A stretch of DNA of 64,000 nt from Sphingobacterium lumbrici. Lineage in GTDB: Bacteria > Bacteroidota > Bacteroidia > Sphingobacteriales > Sphingobacteriaceae. This document shows, one piece after another, positions 9,808 through 18,318 of this stretch. Positions within the stretch are counted from its first letter, which is position 1; every line of letters begins with the position of its first letter. Both the position numbers and the translations under genes were made by a program. The notes under the pieces were generated by a model, which was given only the letters and a program-made list of their open reading frames with translations, was not told where the DNA came from and did no database searches. Location of the stretch: NCBI RefSeq assembly GCF_006476045.1, contig NZ_SRZY01000033.1, positions 43,137 through 107,136 of the forward strand, read 5' to 3'.

Positions 9808-11355
9808 ATGAAAATAAAATTATTTAGAGTTGCTATAGCGCTCTGTATCATATTAGCCTGGAAAGGCTGCAGCAAGGATTTGGGGAATTATACTTATCAG
9901 GAATTGGATCAAATCACTGTGGTTGATGGATTGGAATCAGTATATGAAGCACTAACGGGCTTGCCGTTTTACTTGGATCCTCAATTTAAAATCGAAGGAA
10001 AAAATAGTTTTGTAGAGCAAGACTATGACTACGAATGGTTCTCCATTGATGAGGAGATGACTTTAAGTAATGGAAAGAAAAGAATCCTCGGTAATGAAAG
10101 AATATTAAGTCTGGACTTACCGCTTACGCCGTCTACCTATACACTCTATTTACGTGTCAAAGAAAAGAGTACGTCTTATGTACGACAGTTTAAAACCAGA
10201 CTTAATGTACAATCTGACATTGCTGACGGTTGGTTAATATTGAATGATATTGAAGGGGAAGCCAGGTTAGATATGTTAGCCTATAATGCAAAATCTGCCG
10301 AATTTGTTTCCTACAAAGATGTATTAGCTACAATATCTTCAATTAAGCTATCCGGTGCGCCTAAAATGGTGTATTTTCTTAGAAATAGAGATGTTTTTAC
10401 AAATGCTTTTACAGACCGTATATATGTGGGAACTGATAAGGCGACATATAGTATCAATAATGAGCAACGAAATTGGGAAGATTATCGCAATCTGAAAGTA
10501 GAGGTTATGAGACCTACAGCCGATGACTATCATGCCGTAACAATACGTTCGATGGCGATTCCATTCTCTCCTATGACCTATCTGATTGACTCAGAGGGAA
10601 TAGTATCTCTTGAAAATGTCACTCAAGGCTTAATGCATGGACCGACGCTCAATAGATTCACAGATGGAGGGAAGATTAATATCTCGCCATTTGTAGCAGA
10701 GAAATACAATTCAATAAATCCTTATTTGCTGATGTTTGACATAAATGCTCGTCGCTTTTTAGTCCATTATGGAGGTAACAAAGGGGTGATCCTACCGATT
10801 TCTACTGTACCCGATTTATTTAATCCCAGTGATATAAAAAAGGATCTTTTTTACATGGATTTTGTTAATGCGGCTACACCTCAATTTTATGCCATTTTCA
10901 AAGACCCTAATGGATCAGACCTTAGCTTGCTACGTTTTACATCTCCTGTGTTTAGAGATACCGAAATTATTCCACTAAGCTATGAACCTATTCCTTCATC
11001 AATAAAACTAGTCAATGCAAAGCATATCACCTTAGATCCCAATTTTGGCTTCATTGTATATTCTGTTGGTTCTAAAGTCTATCAGTACGATCCTTTTAAT
11101 AAAGTAGAAAAAGAGATTCTGGATTTAGGGACACGGGAGATCAGTTTCATTAAATTTCAAAAACTCGTATCCCAAAAAACTATTCCGCGTTATGTAGATT
11201 TTAGTAAAAAGCTTGTTTTAGCTTCCTACGACCCTGCACAGCCTCAGGTATCTGGTACATTAGATCTTTATTCCATAAACCTTACTACGGCGCCTCAATT
11301 AGACGAATCCTTCTCGGGATTTGGAAAAATCATAGACGTAACGTACAGAGAATAA
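9808..11355 (+). CDS. PKD-like family lipoprotein of a SusCD locus
   Basis: A 515-residue protein with an N-terminal signal and lipobox cysteine at residue 21 (ILAWKGC). An Ig/PKD-like beta domain follows (about residues 35-130, ending TRLNVQSDIADGWLIL). The rest has repetitive beta-strand character compatible with a propeller-like fold. Proteins of this type sit directly after DUF4843 genes in Sphingobacteria and Bacteroides operons. It is probably a surface glycan- or protein-binding component working with SusC/SusD. The exact ligand is unknown. Confidence 0.75.
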   Translation: MKIKLFRVAIALCIILAWKGCSKDLGNYTYQELDQITVVDGLESVYEALTGLPFYLDPQFKIEGKNSFVEQDYDYEWFSIDEEMTLSNGKKRILGNERILSLDLPLTPSTYTLYLRVKEKSTSYVRQFKTRLNVQSDIADGWLILNDIEGEARLDMLAYNAKSAEFVSYKDVLATISSIKLSGAPKMVYFLRNRDVFTNAFTDRIYVGTDKATYSINNEQRNWEDYRNLKVEVMRPTADDYHAVTIRSMAIPFSPMTYLIDSEGIVSLENVTQGLMHGPTLNRFTDGGKINISPFVAEKYNSINPYLLMFDINARRFLVHYGGNKGVILPISTVPDLFNPSDIKKDLFYMDFVNAATPQFYAIFKDPNGSDLSLLRFTSPVFRDTEIIPLSYEPIPSSIKLVNAKHITLDPNFGFIVYSVGSKVYQYDPFNKVEKEILDLGTREISFIKFQKLVSQKTIPRYVDFSKKLVLASYDPAQPQVSGTLDLYSINLTTAPQLDESFSGFGKIIDVTYRE

Positions 11356-11362
11356 AAGTATA

Positions 11363-11394
11363 AGCCTTCATGATTTAGACGAGTCATGAAGGCT
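11363..11394 (+). terminator. Intercistronic hairpin between PKD-like and TlpA genes
   Basis: AGCCTTCATGA (11363-11373) and TCATGAAGGCT (11384-11394) form a perfect 11-bp stem with a 10-base loop, right after the PKD-like gene. There is no T-run behind it, so it may stabilise or process the mRNA, or terminate only partly. It marks the boundary between the SusCD genes and the thioredoxin cluster. Confidence 0.55.
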
Positions 11395-11434
11395 CGCTTA
11401 TTTAAAAAAGTAACAAAATAAATTAAAACAAAGA

Positions 11435-12865
11435 ATGAAAAAGACAACTGTATTGTTACTTGCGCTATTATATAGCCTGGGAACTTATGCGCAGGAGGCT
11501 GTAGAGATTAACGGAAGACTTTCCTCAGACAGATTCTCTAAAATAAAGCTATATAAAGTAGTTGAAGGTGCACTGGAGGAAATGTTCAATTTCAATGTAA
11601 AAGAAGACGGTGGTTTCCGGTTTATGTTTTACCCGGACTATGAAGGTTTTTATGTATTGGGGATGGGTAGTGCTATGGCACCACATCATAACAGGACATT
11701 CTATTTCAAGCCAGGAGATAAACTGGAATTAAACATGAATGACTCAACATATACACTAATTGGGGATCATAATTCAATCGAAAACAAGATTGTAAGCAAA
11801 TGGTTCAATAAGTCTTTTGTGGTAAAAGAAAAGTCTGTCGAATTTGCAAATTCCAACTTTTTCACAACCTATGTGGATTTTTATCCCGATCTGGATGAGT
11901 TAGCCGCAGGCGCTGCAAGTTTTATTACTCAGAATAAATCAGGTAACCCCCGTTTTGATAAATTATTGCCTGCCTTGGTAAAATGGGATATTGCGAGTTA
12001 TGGTGTTAACTTTTTGTGGACGCCTCATGGAGAAGGTAGTCGTACTCCTCCGTCAAAAGATACACCTGCTTCCAGAACTATACCTGATTATTATACATCC
12101 AACTCAACGCTGAACTCGCTGACTCCTGATCAGTACACAAAAGATAAGACCGAAGCTTATCAGTATCCTTGGGTACAACGTACCATCCCGATGTTGCTAA
12201 ATTTCTGGGGTGTAAAGAATAAAGAGAAGCTATCGGCTAGTATAATAGGATTAGAAAACAGACTTAAATATATTCAAAATGACACCTTGAAAGGAGACGC
12301 TGTACTCAGCTTTCTACAACATCAAAAAGATCAGGGTAATTTTCAAGAAGGAGTGGCTAAATACGGTCAATTCATTTTGTCTGATACCCAAAAAAAGATG
12401 CAAGCAGTTTATGAAAGTAAGTTAGCTCCCTTTAAACCTGGCGATGCGGGCTTTGACTTCGTATTCCCTGATATAAACGAAAAAAATGTTGCTTTTTCAG
12501 ATCTAAAAGGAAAAGTTGTAGTCATTGATGTATGGGCGACCTGGTGCGGCCCTTGCTTGCAGCAGATTCCTTATTTAGAAAGACTAGAAGAGGAATTTAG
12601 AGATAAAGACGTGGCCTTTGTAAGCATCAGTACCGATAATATTAAGGATAAGGAAAAATGGAAACAAATGGTAAAAGATAAAAACATGATAGGCTATCAA
12701 TTGATTTCCGTCACACGAAGCGAATTTCAAAAATTCTATCAGATCAATAGCATTCCTCGCTTCTTTGTTTTTAACAAACAAGGACAATTAGTGAGCGCAG
12801 ATGCACCAAGGCCGTCCGATCCTAAGCTGAAATTAATTATTGAAGATGAGTTAAAGAAAAATTAA
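11435..12865 (+). CDS. TlpA-family thiol-disulfide reductase, paralogue 1 of 3
   Basis: A 476-residue exported protein: signal peptide (about residues 1-19, ending TYAQ), a DUF4369-like beta domain (about 20-110), a helical middle, and a C-terminal thioredoxin fold with active site W370-C-G-P-C374 preceded by VVVIDVWAT. The cis-proline loop is visible as SIPRFFVF. TlpA proteins keep envelope thiols reduced or help cofactor and outer-membrane protein maturation. It is the first of three tandem homologues that share the arrangement and the YPDYEGFYV motif. Association with SusCD loci is common, but the client protein is unknown. Confidence 0.88.
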   Translation: MKKTTVLLLALLYSLGTYAQEAVEINGRLSSDRFSKIKLYKVVEGALEEMFNFNVKEDGGFRFMFYPDYEGFYVLGMGSAMAPHHNRTFYFKPGDKLELNMNDSTYTLIGDHNSIENKIVSKWFNKSFVVKEKSVEFANSNFFTTYVDFYPDLDELAAGAASFITQNKSGNPRFDKLLPALVKWDIASYGVNFLWTPHGEGSRTPPSKDTPASRTIPDYYTSNSTLNSLTPDQYTKDKTEAYQYPWVQRTIPMLLNFWGVKNKEKLSASIIGLENRLKYIQNDTLKGDAVLSFLQHQKDQGNFQEGVAKYGQFILSDTQKKMQAVYESKLAPFKPGDAGFDFVFPDINEKNVAFSDLKGKVVVIDVWATWCGPCLQQIPYLERLEEEFRDKDVAFVSISTDNIKDKEKWKQMVKDKNMIGYQLISVTRSEFQKFYQINSIPRFFVFNKQGQLVSADAPRPSDPKLKLIIEDELKKN

Positions 12866-12892
12866 CATTTCCTAAAACTTTGCTCACAAGAT

Positions 12893-14269
12893 ATGGATTA
12901 TAAATATAAGGTAATAACAATTAGAATATTTGGCGTACTGTTATTTTCTCAGCTGGCCATGATAGCACTAGCTCAAAAGCCCGTAGAGATAAAAGGAACA
13001 CTAAGTTCATCTGATAGCAAACAGTTGAAATTGTACAGTGTACTGGAAGGTACGCTAGAGGAGATTACGGCGTTTAACGTCAAGGATGACGGAGCATTTC
13101 GCTTCCTATTCTATCCTGAATACGAAGGATTCTATGTCTTTGGGACGGGTACTTCAACCGCACCTAGCCATAATAACATCTTTTATTTCAAAGATGGGGA
13201 CCAATTAAATATCGACTTAACCGATACTACCTATATATTGCAGGGTAGATCGAACTCTAAAGAAAACCAAATCCTATCCGCGTGGTTTGAGCAGTCGTTT
13301 AAAGTAAAACAAAAGTCTATAGAATGGAAAAGACATTATCTAGGGAGTACGTTTGTAGATTTCTTTCCAGACTTAGAAAAACTGTATAAGGACTCACCCG
13401 CGTTTATTGCCAAATATAAGTCTAACAATCCTAAATTTGACAAAGTCTTTCCCATCATTGTAAAATGGGATATTGCTTCATTCGGATTGAGTTATTTATT
13501 CACAGGACGTCGTGTACACCCTACTGCTGAACAGCATATTGATGCTATAAATTATGTCAATCCGGTGAACTTTACAAAAAACACAAAAGAAGCGTTCCTA
13601 TATCCGTATGGGCAAAGAACAGTTAATTTACTTACGTTGAAAGAATCAATCAAAGGTAAAGCACCAAAACTGGACTATCTTTTTAATGATACATTAAAAG
13701 GATATCTCGTCTTGGATGATCTACAACGGATTAAAGACCGGGGAATTTTTACTGAAAAGCTAAAGCAATCTGAACACTATATCGCAACAGCAAACCAGAA
13801 AAAAATATTAGCTCTGTACGAGACTAATCTGTCCCCTTTTAATCCGGGTGATCCGGGCTTTGAATTCTCATTTCCAGATAGCCAAGGAAAAATGCATTCT
13901 TTTCGTGATTTTAGAGGTAAAGTCGTGGTCATAGACGTATGGGCTACTTGGTGTGGTCCATGCTTGCAGGAAGCTCCTTATTTTAAGTCCTTAGCGGAAA
14001 CATTTTCAGATAAAGAGGTCGTATTTATCGGTATATCGACCGACCAAGAAAAAGATAAAGTCAAATGGCTAGATATGCTCCACGAGAAAGCAATGAACGG
14101 AATCCAATTGCATGGAGGAAGCGGCAATCCATTTTCAAAGTACTATCTAATCAATACCATTCCTCGATTCCTTGTATTTGATAAACAAGGCAGACTCGTA
14201 AGCTCGGATGCACCAAAACCATCTGACCCAAGTTTAAAATTAATAATTGAAAGAGAACTAAAAAAATGA
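12893..14269 (+). CDS. TlpA-family thiol-disulfide reductase, paralogue 2 of 3
   Basis: A 458-residue protein with an N-terminal signal/anchor (about residues 9-27), the DUF4369-like domain and a C-terminal thioredoxin domain with W353-C-G-P-C357. It is clearly homologous to its neighbours along the full length (KPVEIKGTLSSSD, YPEYEGFYVFGTGTS, then SDAPKPSDPSLKLIIE near the end). It starts 27 bases after paralogue 1, and its stop overlaps the next start as ATGA, indicating translational coupling. Tandem duplication is the likely origin. Confidence 0.87.
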   Translation: MDYKYKVITIRIFGVLLFSQLAMIALAQKPVEIKGTLSSSDSKQLKLYSVLEGTLEEITAFNVKDDGAFRFLFYPEYEGFYVFGTGTSTAPSHNNIFYFKDGDQLNIDLTDTTYILQGRSNSKENQILSAWFEQSFKVKQKSIEWKRHYLGSTFVDFFPDLEKLYKDSPAFIAKYKSNNPKFDKVFPIIVKWDIASFGLSYLFTGRRVHPTAEQHIDAINYVNPVNFTKNTKEAFLYPYGQRTVNLLTLKESIKGKAPKLDYLFNDTLKGYLVLDDLQRIKDRGIFTEKLKQSEHYIATANQKKILALYETNLSPFNPGDPGFEFSFPDSQGKMHSFRDFRGKVVVIDVWATWCGPCLQEAPYFKSLAETFSDKEVVFIGISTDQEKDKVKWLDMLHEKAMNGIQLHGGSGNPFSKYYLINTIPRFLVFDKQGRLVSSDAPKPSDPSLKLIIERELKK

Positions 14270-15561
14270 GATTTAAACATTTAGCAATATTATTCTTTGC
14301 ACTCTCCACGGGGGGACAAGCATTCGCCCAGAAGCCTGTCGAAATCAAAGGACAACTCGCGATCGGTAAAGAAATCAGATTATATCAGACTGATGCAGGT
14401 GCTGCATTAGAGGTAGCAAAAATACAAGCAAAAGAAGACGGAAGCTTCCGTTTTTCGTTCTTTCCAGATTACGAGGGGATTTATGTCCTCCAAACAAGTG
14501 CAAGTTCTGCTCCTAATTCGGAGTTTTACCTAAAAGAAGGAGACGTCTTGGACGTGACATTAAACGAACTAGGGTATGAACTGCAAGGTGCAAACAACTC
14601 CAAAGAAAACCAGATTCTTGAGGCGTGGGAAGCACAGTCGCTTCTTTTGAGCATGGAGCTCAATAGTCCTGAGGACTACATGTCAAAATTAAACGCCGCA
14701 GCGAAGCTATATGCTGAAAAGAACAAATCAAAAAACAAACAATTTGATCATTTCTTGCCACAATACTTGAAGTGGAATATCGCTCAGCATAGTAATAGCT
14801 TAGCAAAAGGATTCAAAATCACTGATTACACACGTTCTGCACATGAGGTCTACGCATTACCAAATGGGCTGAAGACATTGAAACGGATCATACAGCTTGA
14901 GGCAGCGAAAAGCGGTAAAATCAAAGAAGGAATGGAAGGCTTGAAATCCGAGTTAGCAAGCATACAAAATGACACGCTAAAAGGAGATATTGTACTGAAT
15001 TATATGGCCGAACTGGTTAGCTACCGCGGATTTAATGAAGCAGCAAGCCAATGCAGCGCCTTCTTTGTTACGAAAAAACAACAGCAAGACTTAGAGAAGT
15101 ATAAACTCAAGTTTAGTAATTTTACCCCCGGAGATATGGGCTTTGAATTTGCCTATCCCGACAAAAATGGTAAGATCGTGAAGCTAAGTGATTTTAAAGG
15201 AAAGGTCGTAGTAGTAGACGTATGGGCTACTTGGTGTGGCCCCTGCCTGAAGGAAGTTCCCCACCTAAGAAAGCTTGAAGAATCTTTAGCGGGCAAAGAC
15301 GTAGTCTTCATAGGCATGTCTACAGATAAGGACAAAGATAAGAACAAGTGGGAAGAAATGATTGAGGAAGAGGCAATGAAAGGCAGCATACACATCCTTG
15401 CTGGACCAACCAATGAATTTTCCAAGTTCTATAAGATCAGCAGTATCCCTAGATTCTTAGTCTTCGACAAGAAAGGTAATCTGGTTACAGCGAATTCGCC
15501 GAGACCATCTGACCCAAAATTGAAAAAAATAATTGAGGAAGAATTGAAAGTCACTAATTAA
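14266..15561 (+). CDS. TlpA-family thiol-disulfide reductase, paralogue 3 of 3
   Basis: A 431-residue protein: signal peptide ending at about residue 22 (GGQAFAQ), shortened middle region compared with the other two, and thioredoxin active site W323-C-G-P-C327. The start overlaps the stop of paralogue 2 by four bases. It is the most lysine-rich and shortest of the three; the DUF4369-like part has lost the ShNN-type loop seen in the others. It ends the + strand operon; no T-rich terminator for this strand is visible directly behind it. Confidence 0.86.
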   Translation: MRFKHLAILFFALSTGGQAFAQKPVEIKGQLAIGKEIRLYQTDAGAALEVAKIQAKEDGSFRFSFFPDYEGIYVLQTSASSAPNSEFYLKEGDVLDVTLNELGYELQGANNSKENQILEAWEAQSLLLSMELNSPEDYMSKLNAAAKLYAEKNKSKNKQFDHFLPQYLKWNIAQHSNSLAKGFKITDYTRSAHEVYALPNGLKTLKRIIQLEAAKSGKIKEGMEGLKSELASIQNDTLKGDIVLNYMAELVSYRGFNEAASQCSAFFVTKKQQQDLEKYKLKFSNFTPGDMGFEFAYPDKNGKIVKLSDFKGKVVVVDVWATWCGPCLKEVPHLRKLEESLAGKDVVFIGMSTDKDKDKNKWEEMIEEEAMKGSIHILAGPTNEFSKFYKISSIPRFLVFDKKGNLVTANSPRPSDPKLKKIIEEELKVTN

Positions 15562-15696
15562 TACACGTAGGTATCTCATCCATTAGGCTCAACAAAGGAT
15601 TTATTCAACTCGATGGCGGACTCAGACCAGATACATTTACGTCTAGCTAAAACAAGCCCCCGAAACAAAATGCAAAAAAGTTAAAATAGCTTCAGA

Positions 15697-15736
15697 AACA
15701 AAAAATCCTGCATCTGTTCATTCAAATGCAGGATTT
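15697..15736 (-). terminator. Intrinsic terminator on minus strand
   Basis: AAATCCTGCAT (15703-15713) and ATGCAGGATTT (15726-15736) form an 11-bp stem with a 12-base loop. Read on the minus strand it is followed by TTTTTTG, the T-run of an intrinsic terminator. On the + strand no T-run follows. Confidence 0.75.
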
Positions 15737-15948
15737 CATATTATGGAGTTGCTACTGGAATTGCAATTGCCCTGTTGACGGCCTTGTATCCCGGTGCTTC
15801 CTTCGTGACACATTTACCTTTGATGTCTCAATGTCCCGGTTGTATCTTTCATCATCCCGCACATTAAAAAGGTTAAACAATAGATGTCTGAAAGCCTTTT
15901 TCTTCTCTCGCCTCATCAAACTTTCCCGCGATCCGGTTACCAAAAATA
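15697..15948 (-). ncRNA. Predicted short transcript (small RNA or small-protein mRNA)
   Basis: On the minus strand a TATTTTTG -7 box (15948-15941) is followed by about 200 bases and then a strong intrinsic terminator (15736-15703 plus T-run). The unit lies in a 509-base gap between the thioredoxin cluster and tRNA-Lys. It contains a frame from ATG 15916 to 15752 for a 54-residue very basic peptide (starts MRREKKKAFRHLLF). That peptide has no family I recognise, so the unit may instead be noncoding. No similarity to tmRNA, RNase P or SRP RNA was seen. Confidence 0.45.
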
Positions 15949-16040
15949 AGCAATAGCCGAGGTAACCGAATGGTTTGCTATGGAATGAAATAGTATGGTT
16001 TATTTATTTTCTTTAAAGTGGTTTTAATGCCGCTTAAAAT

Positions 16041-16069
16041 GAGAAAAGCCACCCTGAAAGAGTAGCTTT
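16041..16069 (-). terminator. Terminator of tRNA-Lys
   Basis: Immediately after the tRNA 3' end, the minus strand reads AAAGCTAC - 9-base loop - GTGGCTTT, an 8-bp stem with one G-U pair, followed by TCTC after a short T-run. It fits as the terminator for the tRNA transcript. Confidence 0.65.
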
Positions 16070-16070
16070 G

Positions 16071-16143
16071 TGATCCCGCTGGGATTCGAACCCAGGACCC
16101 ATACATTAAAAGTGTATTGCTCTACCAGCTGAGCTACGGAATC
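16071..16143 (-). tRNA. tRNA-Lys (anticodon TTT)
   Basis: A full cloverleaf can be drawn: acceptor GATTCCG/CGGGATC, anticodon stem ATACA/TGTAT with loop CTTTTAA (anticodon TTT), T-stem CTGGG/CCCAG with TTCGAAT loop, and discriminator A. The CCA end is not encoded. A -7 box lies 42 bases upstream and a terminator directly follows. Confidence 0.96.
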
Positions 16144-16184
16144 CTAATTCTTTATTGAATTATCCTTCGTTGTTTGAAGTGATG

Positions 16185-16192
16185 CAAAGGTA
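16185..16192 (-). promoter_or_regulatory. TACCTTTG -7 box for tRNA-Lys
   Basis: On the minus strand TACCTTTG matches the Bacteroidota -7 consensus TAnnTTTG exactly and lies 41 bases before the tRNA 5' end. Confidence 0.65.
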
Positions 16193-16303
16193 AAAAAATC
16201 TATAATACAGACCAAATGAAATGGTTTTTATTTTGTTTTTAAACCATTAAGTGTTTGTTTTTCAGTTTGAAAAAATAATCTTTTTGCTAGATTTAACATA
16301 AGA

Positions 16304-17164
16304 TTATTGCTTTTTTGCGCTGATCATGCGGTCTACACCATTGATGTCTTGTAAAATCTTGACCTGTGTAAATCCCTTTTTGCGAAGTAAGGATGCCGTT
16401 TCATGGCTTAGATATTGATTGATCTCGAAATAGAGCGTACCGGTTTCCTCCAGATGAGCCAATGCAAAGTCCGAAATGTAGTCATAAAAAATCAATGGGG
16501 CACTGCTTTCAACAAATAGGGCGAGATGTGGCTCAAAGGCGATGACATTTTGATGCATCTCTTCTTTCTCTGCCGGTGTAATATAAGGGGGGTTACTTAC
16601 GATGATATCAAATCGTTCACCGTTGGTAAACAAAAATTCCCATTCTAAAATATCTGCATGGACAAACTGAATAGCTACTTCTTGTTTTGCCGCATTTTGT
16701 TTAGCAATTGCAAGAGCTTCTGATGAAATATCTATCGCCCAAATTTCTGCATCTTGTATGTGTTTTGCTATGCTAATGGGAATACATCCGGTACCTGTTC
16801 CAATGTCTATGAGACGTAGATTTTTCTGTGTGCCGTGTGATTTCAAGATCAGATCGACCAATTCTTCCGTTTCCGATCTGGGAATCAATGTATGTTCATT
16901 GACATTAAAGTCGAGTCCATAAAATGATGTACTGCCAATAAGATGCTGTATAGGTTTGCCGTATTTTAATTGCTGGAGCATTTCAAGCAATTGATGCTGC
17001 TGATCGGCAGTAGGAGCACTGTTTTTCTCGAGCAAATAGTTTGCTTTTTTTAGCTGCGCAATATGTTCGATGGCGATATGAAACATTGCTTTAATTTCTG
17101 CCGGATCATATAGGTTAGCTAATTCATCTAAAAAAACTTGTTCAATATCACGCCATTTGTTCAT
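16304..17164 (-). CDS. prmC: Peptide chain release factor N5-glutamine methyltransferase
   Basis: A 286-residue protein of typical length. An N-terminal helical substrate-recognition part (about 1-90) is followed by a Rossmann methyltransferase domain with the SAM-binding motif I121-G-T-G-T-G126 and the catalytic N191-P-P-Y194 motif that places the target glutamine. PrmC methylates the GGQ glutamine of release factors RF1 and RF2. It is divergent from ribD, with 55 bases between the start codons. The -7 box lies four bases from the ATG, so the mRNA may be leaderless. Confidence 0.96.
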   Translation of the reverse strand: MNKWRDIEQVFLDELANLYDPAEIKAMFHIAIEHIAQLKKANYLLEKNSAPTADQQHQLLEMLQQLKYGKPIQHLIGSTSFYGLDFNVNEHTLIPRSETEELVDLILKSHGTQKNLRLIDIGTGTGCIPISIAKHIQDAEIWAIDISSEALAIAKQNAAKQEVAIQFVHADILEWEFLFTNGERFDIIVSNPPYITPAEKEEMHQNVIAFEPHLALFVESSAPLIFYDYISDFALAHLEETGTLYFEINQYLSHETASLLRKKGFTQVKILQDINGVDRMISAKKQ

Positions 17165-17168
17165 GATA

Positions 17169-17176
17169 CAAACTTA
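17169..17176 (-). promoter_or_regulatory. TAAGTTTG -7 box 4 nt before prmC start
   Basis: On the minus strand TAAGTTTG matches TAnnTTTG exactly. Only four bases (TATC) separate it from the ATG, so transcription is predicted to begin at or next to the start codon. Confidence 0.65.
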
Positions 17177-17207
17177 CAATATTATGCATTATTTAGGAGC
17201 AATTCAC

Positions 17208-17215
17208 TAAGTTTG
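17208..17215 (+). promoter_or_regulatory. TAAGTTTG -7 box 4 nt before ribD start
   Basis: The same octamer as the divergent prmC box, again four bases (TTGT) before the ATG. The two promoters share the 55-base divergent region. Confidence 0.65.
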
Positions 17216-17219
17216 TTGT

Positions 17220-18275
17220 ATGGATAGGCGTGAATATTATATGCAAAGGTGTTTGGATCTTGCTGTTTTAGGAATGGGAACAGTGAGCCCCAATCCGATG
17301 GTAGGTGCAGTCGTTGTGCATGAAGATGCTATTATCGGAGAAGGATATACTTCTCCATGTGGCGGGCCGCATGCTGAGGTCAACGCTGTACAGTCTGTGA
17401 TTACTAAATACGGGATAGAGAAAGCAAATCAGCTATTGGCGGATAGCACCATCTACGTAAGTTTGGAGCCTTGTGCGCATTTCGGAAAAACCCCGCCCTG
17501 TGCGGATATGCTGATCGCTCATGGCTTACAAAAAGTTGTTATAGGTTGTTTAGATCCTTTTTCTAAAGTAAATGGTCTGGGGATAGCAAAACTGCTGTCG
17601 GCCGGAATAGAAGTTGTTAAAGGAGTATTGGAAGATGAATGTCAGTATATAAATCGTCGGTTCTTTACACAGATTAACAAAAATAGGCCTTATGTGGTTT
17701 TAAAATGGGCCGAAACTAACGATGGATATTTTGCGCCCGACGATGACAGACAGCAATGGATAAGTAACGCTGCGAGCAAGCAGTTGGTACACAAATGGCG
17801 CAGTGAAGAAGATGCTATCTTGGTGGGGAAGAATACGGCGCTAATTGATAACCCAAGTTTAACAAATCGATGTTGGACGGGAAAGTCTCCGAAGCGGATT
17901 CTGATCGATCGGAATCTTGATGTTCCTGCTGATTATCATCTTTTGGATCAATCTATCGAAACAATTGTGTTTAATGCGGTTAAATCGGAATGGAATCAGA
18001 ATCTTAAATATATCGAAATTGAAAACTTTGACCTATACCTGCCTCAAAACATTTTATATCAATTGTACTTGATGGATGTACAATCTATTATTATCGAAGG
18101 TGGGGCTAAAACTCTACAGATGTTTATCGATGCCGGTCTCTGGGATGAAGCACGAATTTTTGTATCCAAAGAATCATGGGGCGCAGGGATGGTTTCTCCA
18201 AAAATAAGTGGCGTTTTGGAGAAGAAATTGCAAGTCTCCGATGATCAATTATTGATCTATCACCCAATTAATTAG
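17220..18275 (+). CDS. ribD: Bifunctional riboflavin deaminase/reductase
   Basis: A 351-residue protein. The N-terminal deaminase domain (about 1-145) has the zinc motif H51-A-E53 with C85 and C94 (PCAHFGKTPPC). The C-terminal reductase domain (about 150-350) has the NADPH-binding type region including VILVGKNTAL and IIIEGGAKTLQ. RibD carries out two successive steps of riboflavin synthesis, deamination of the pyrimidine and reduction of the ribosyl side chain. No other rib gene is adjacent, as is usual when rib genes are dispersed. Confidence 0.97.
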   Translation: MDRREYYMQRCLDLAVLGMGTVSPNPMVGAVVVHEDAIIGEGYTSPCGGPHAEVNAVQSVITKYGIEKANQLLADSTIYVSLEPCAHFGKTPPCADMLIAHGLQKVVIGCLDPFSKVNGLGIAKLLSAGIEVVKGVLEDECQYINRRFFTQINKNRPYVVLKWAETNDGYFAPDDDRQQWISNAASKQLVHKWRSEEDAILVGKNTALIDNPSLTNRCWTGKSPKRILIDRNLDVPADYHLLDQSIETIVFNAVKSEWNQNLKYIEIENFDLYLPQNILYQLYLMDVQSIIIEGGAKTLQMFIDAGLWDEARIFVSKESWGAGMVSPKISGVLEKKLQVSDDQLLIYHPIN

Positions 18276-18306
18276 CGATTTATTTTAAAATGATATATAA
18301 AAGCTG

Positions 18307-18314
18307 TAAATTTA
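18307..18314 (+). promoter_or_regulatory. TAAATTTA -7-like box 4 nt before DUF2851 gene start
   Basis: TAAATTTA differs from TAnnTTTG only in the last base and sits four bases (AGCT) before the ATG, the same spacing as in ribD and prmC. Confidence 0.45.
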
Positions 18315-18318
18315 AGCT

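Noticed and set aside
15890..15936. A TTTGATGA...GAAA arrangement on the minus strand suggesting a hammerhead ribozyme core
   Set aside because: The CUGAUGA core is not exact and stems I to III cannot be drawn.
15726..15956. A 76-codon + strand frame after the thioredoxin genes
   Set aside because: It begins inside the terminator stem at 15726, has no recognisable motif and is antisense to the predicted minus-strand transcript.
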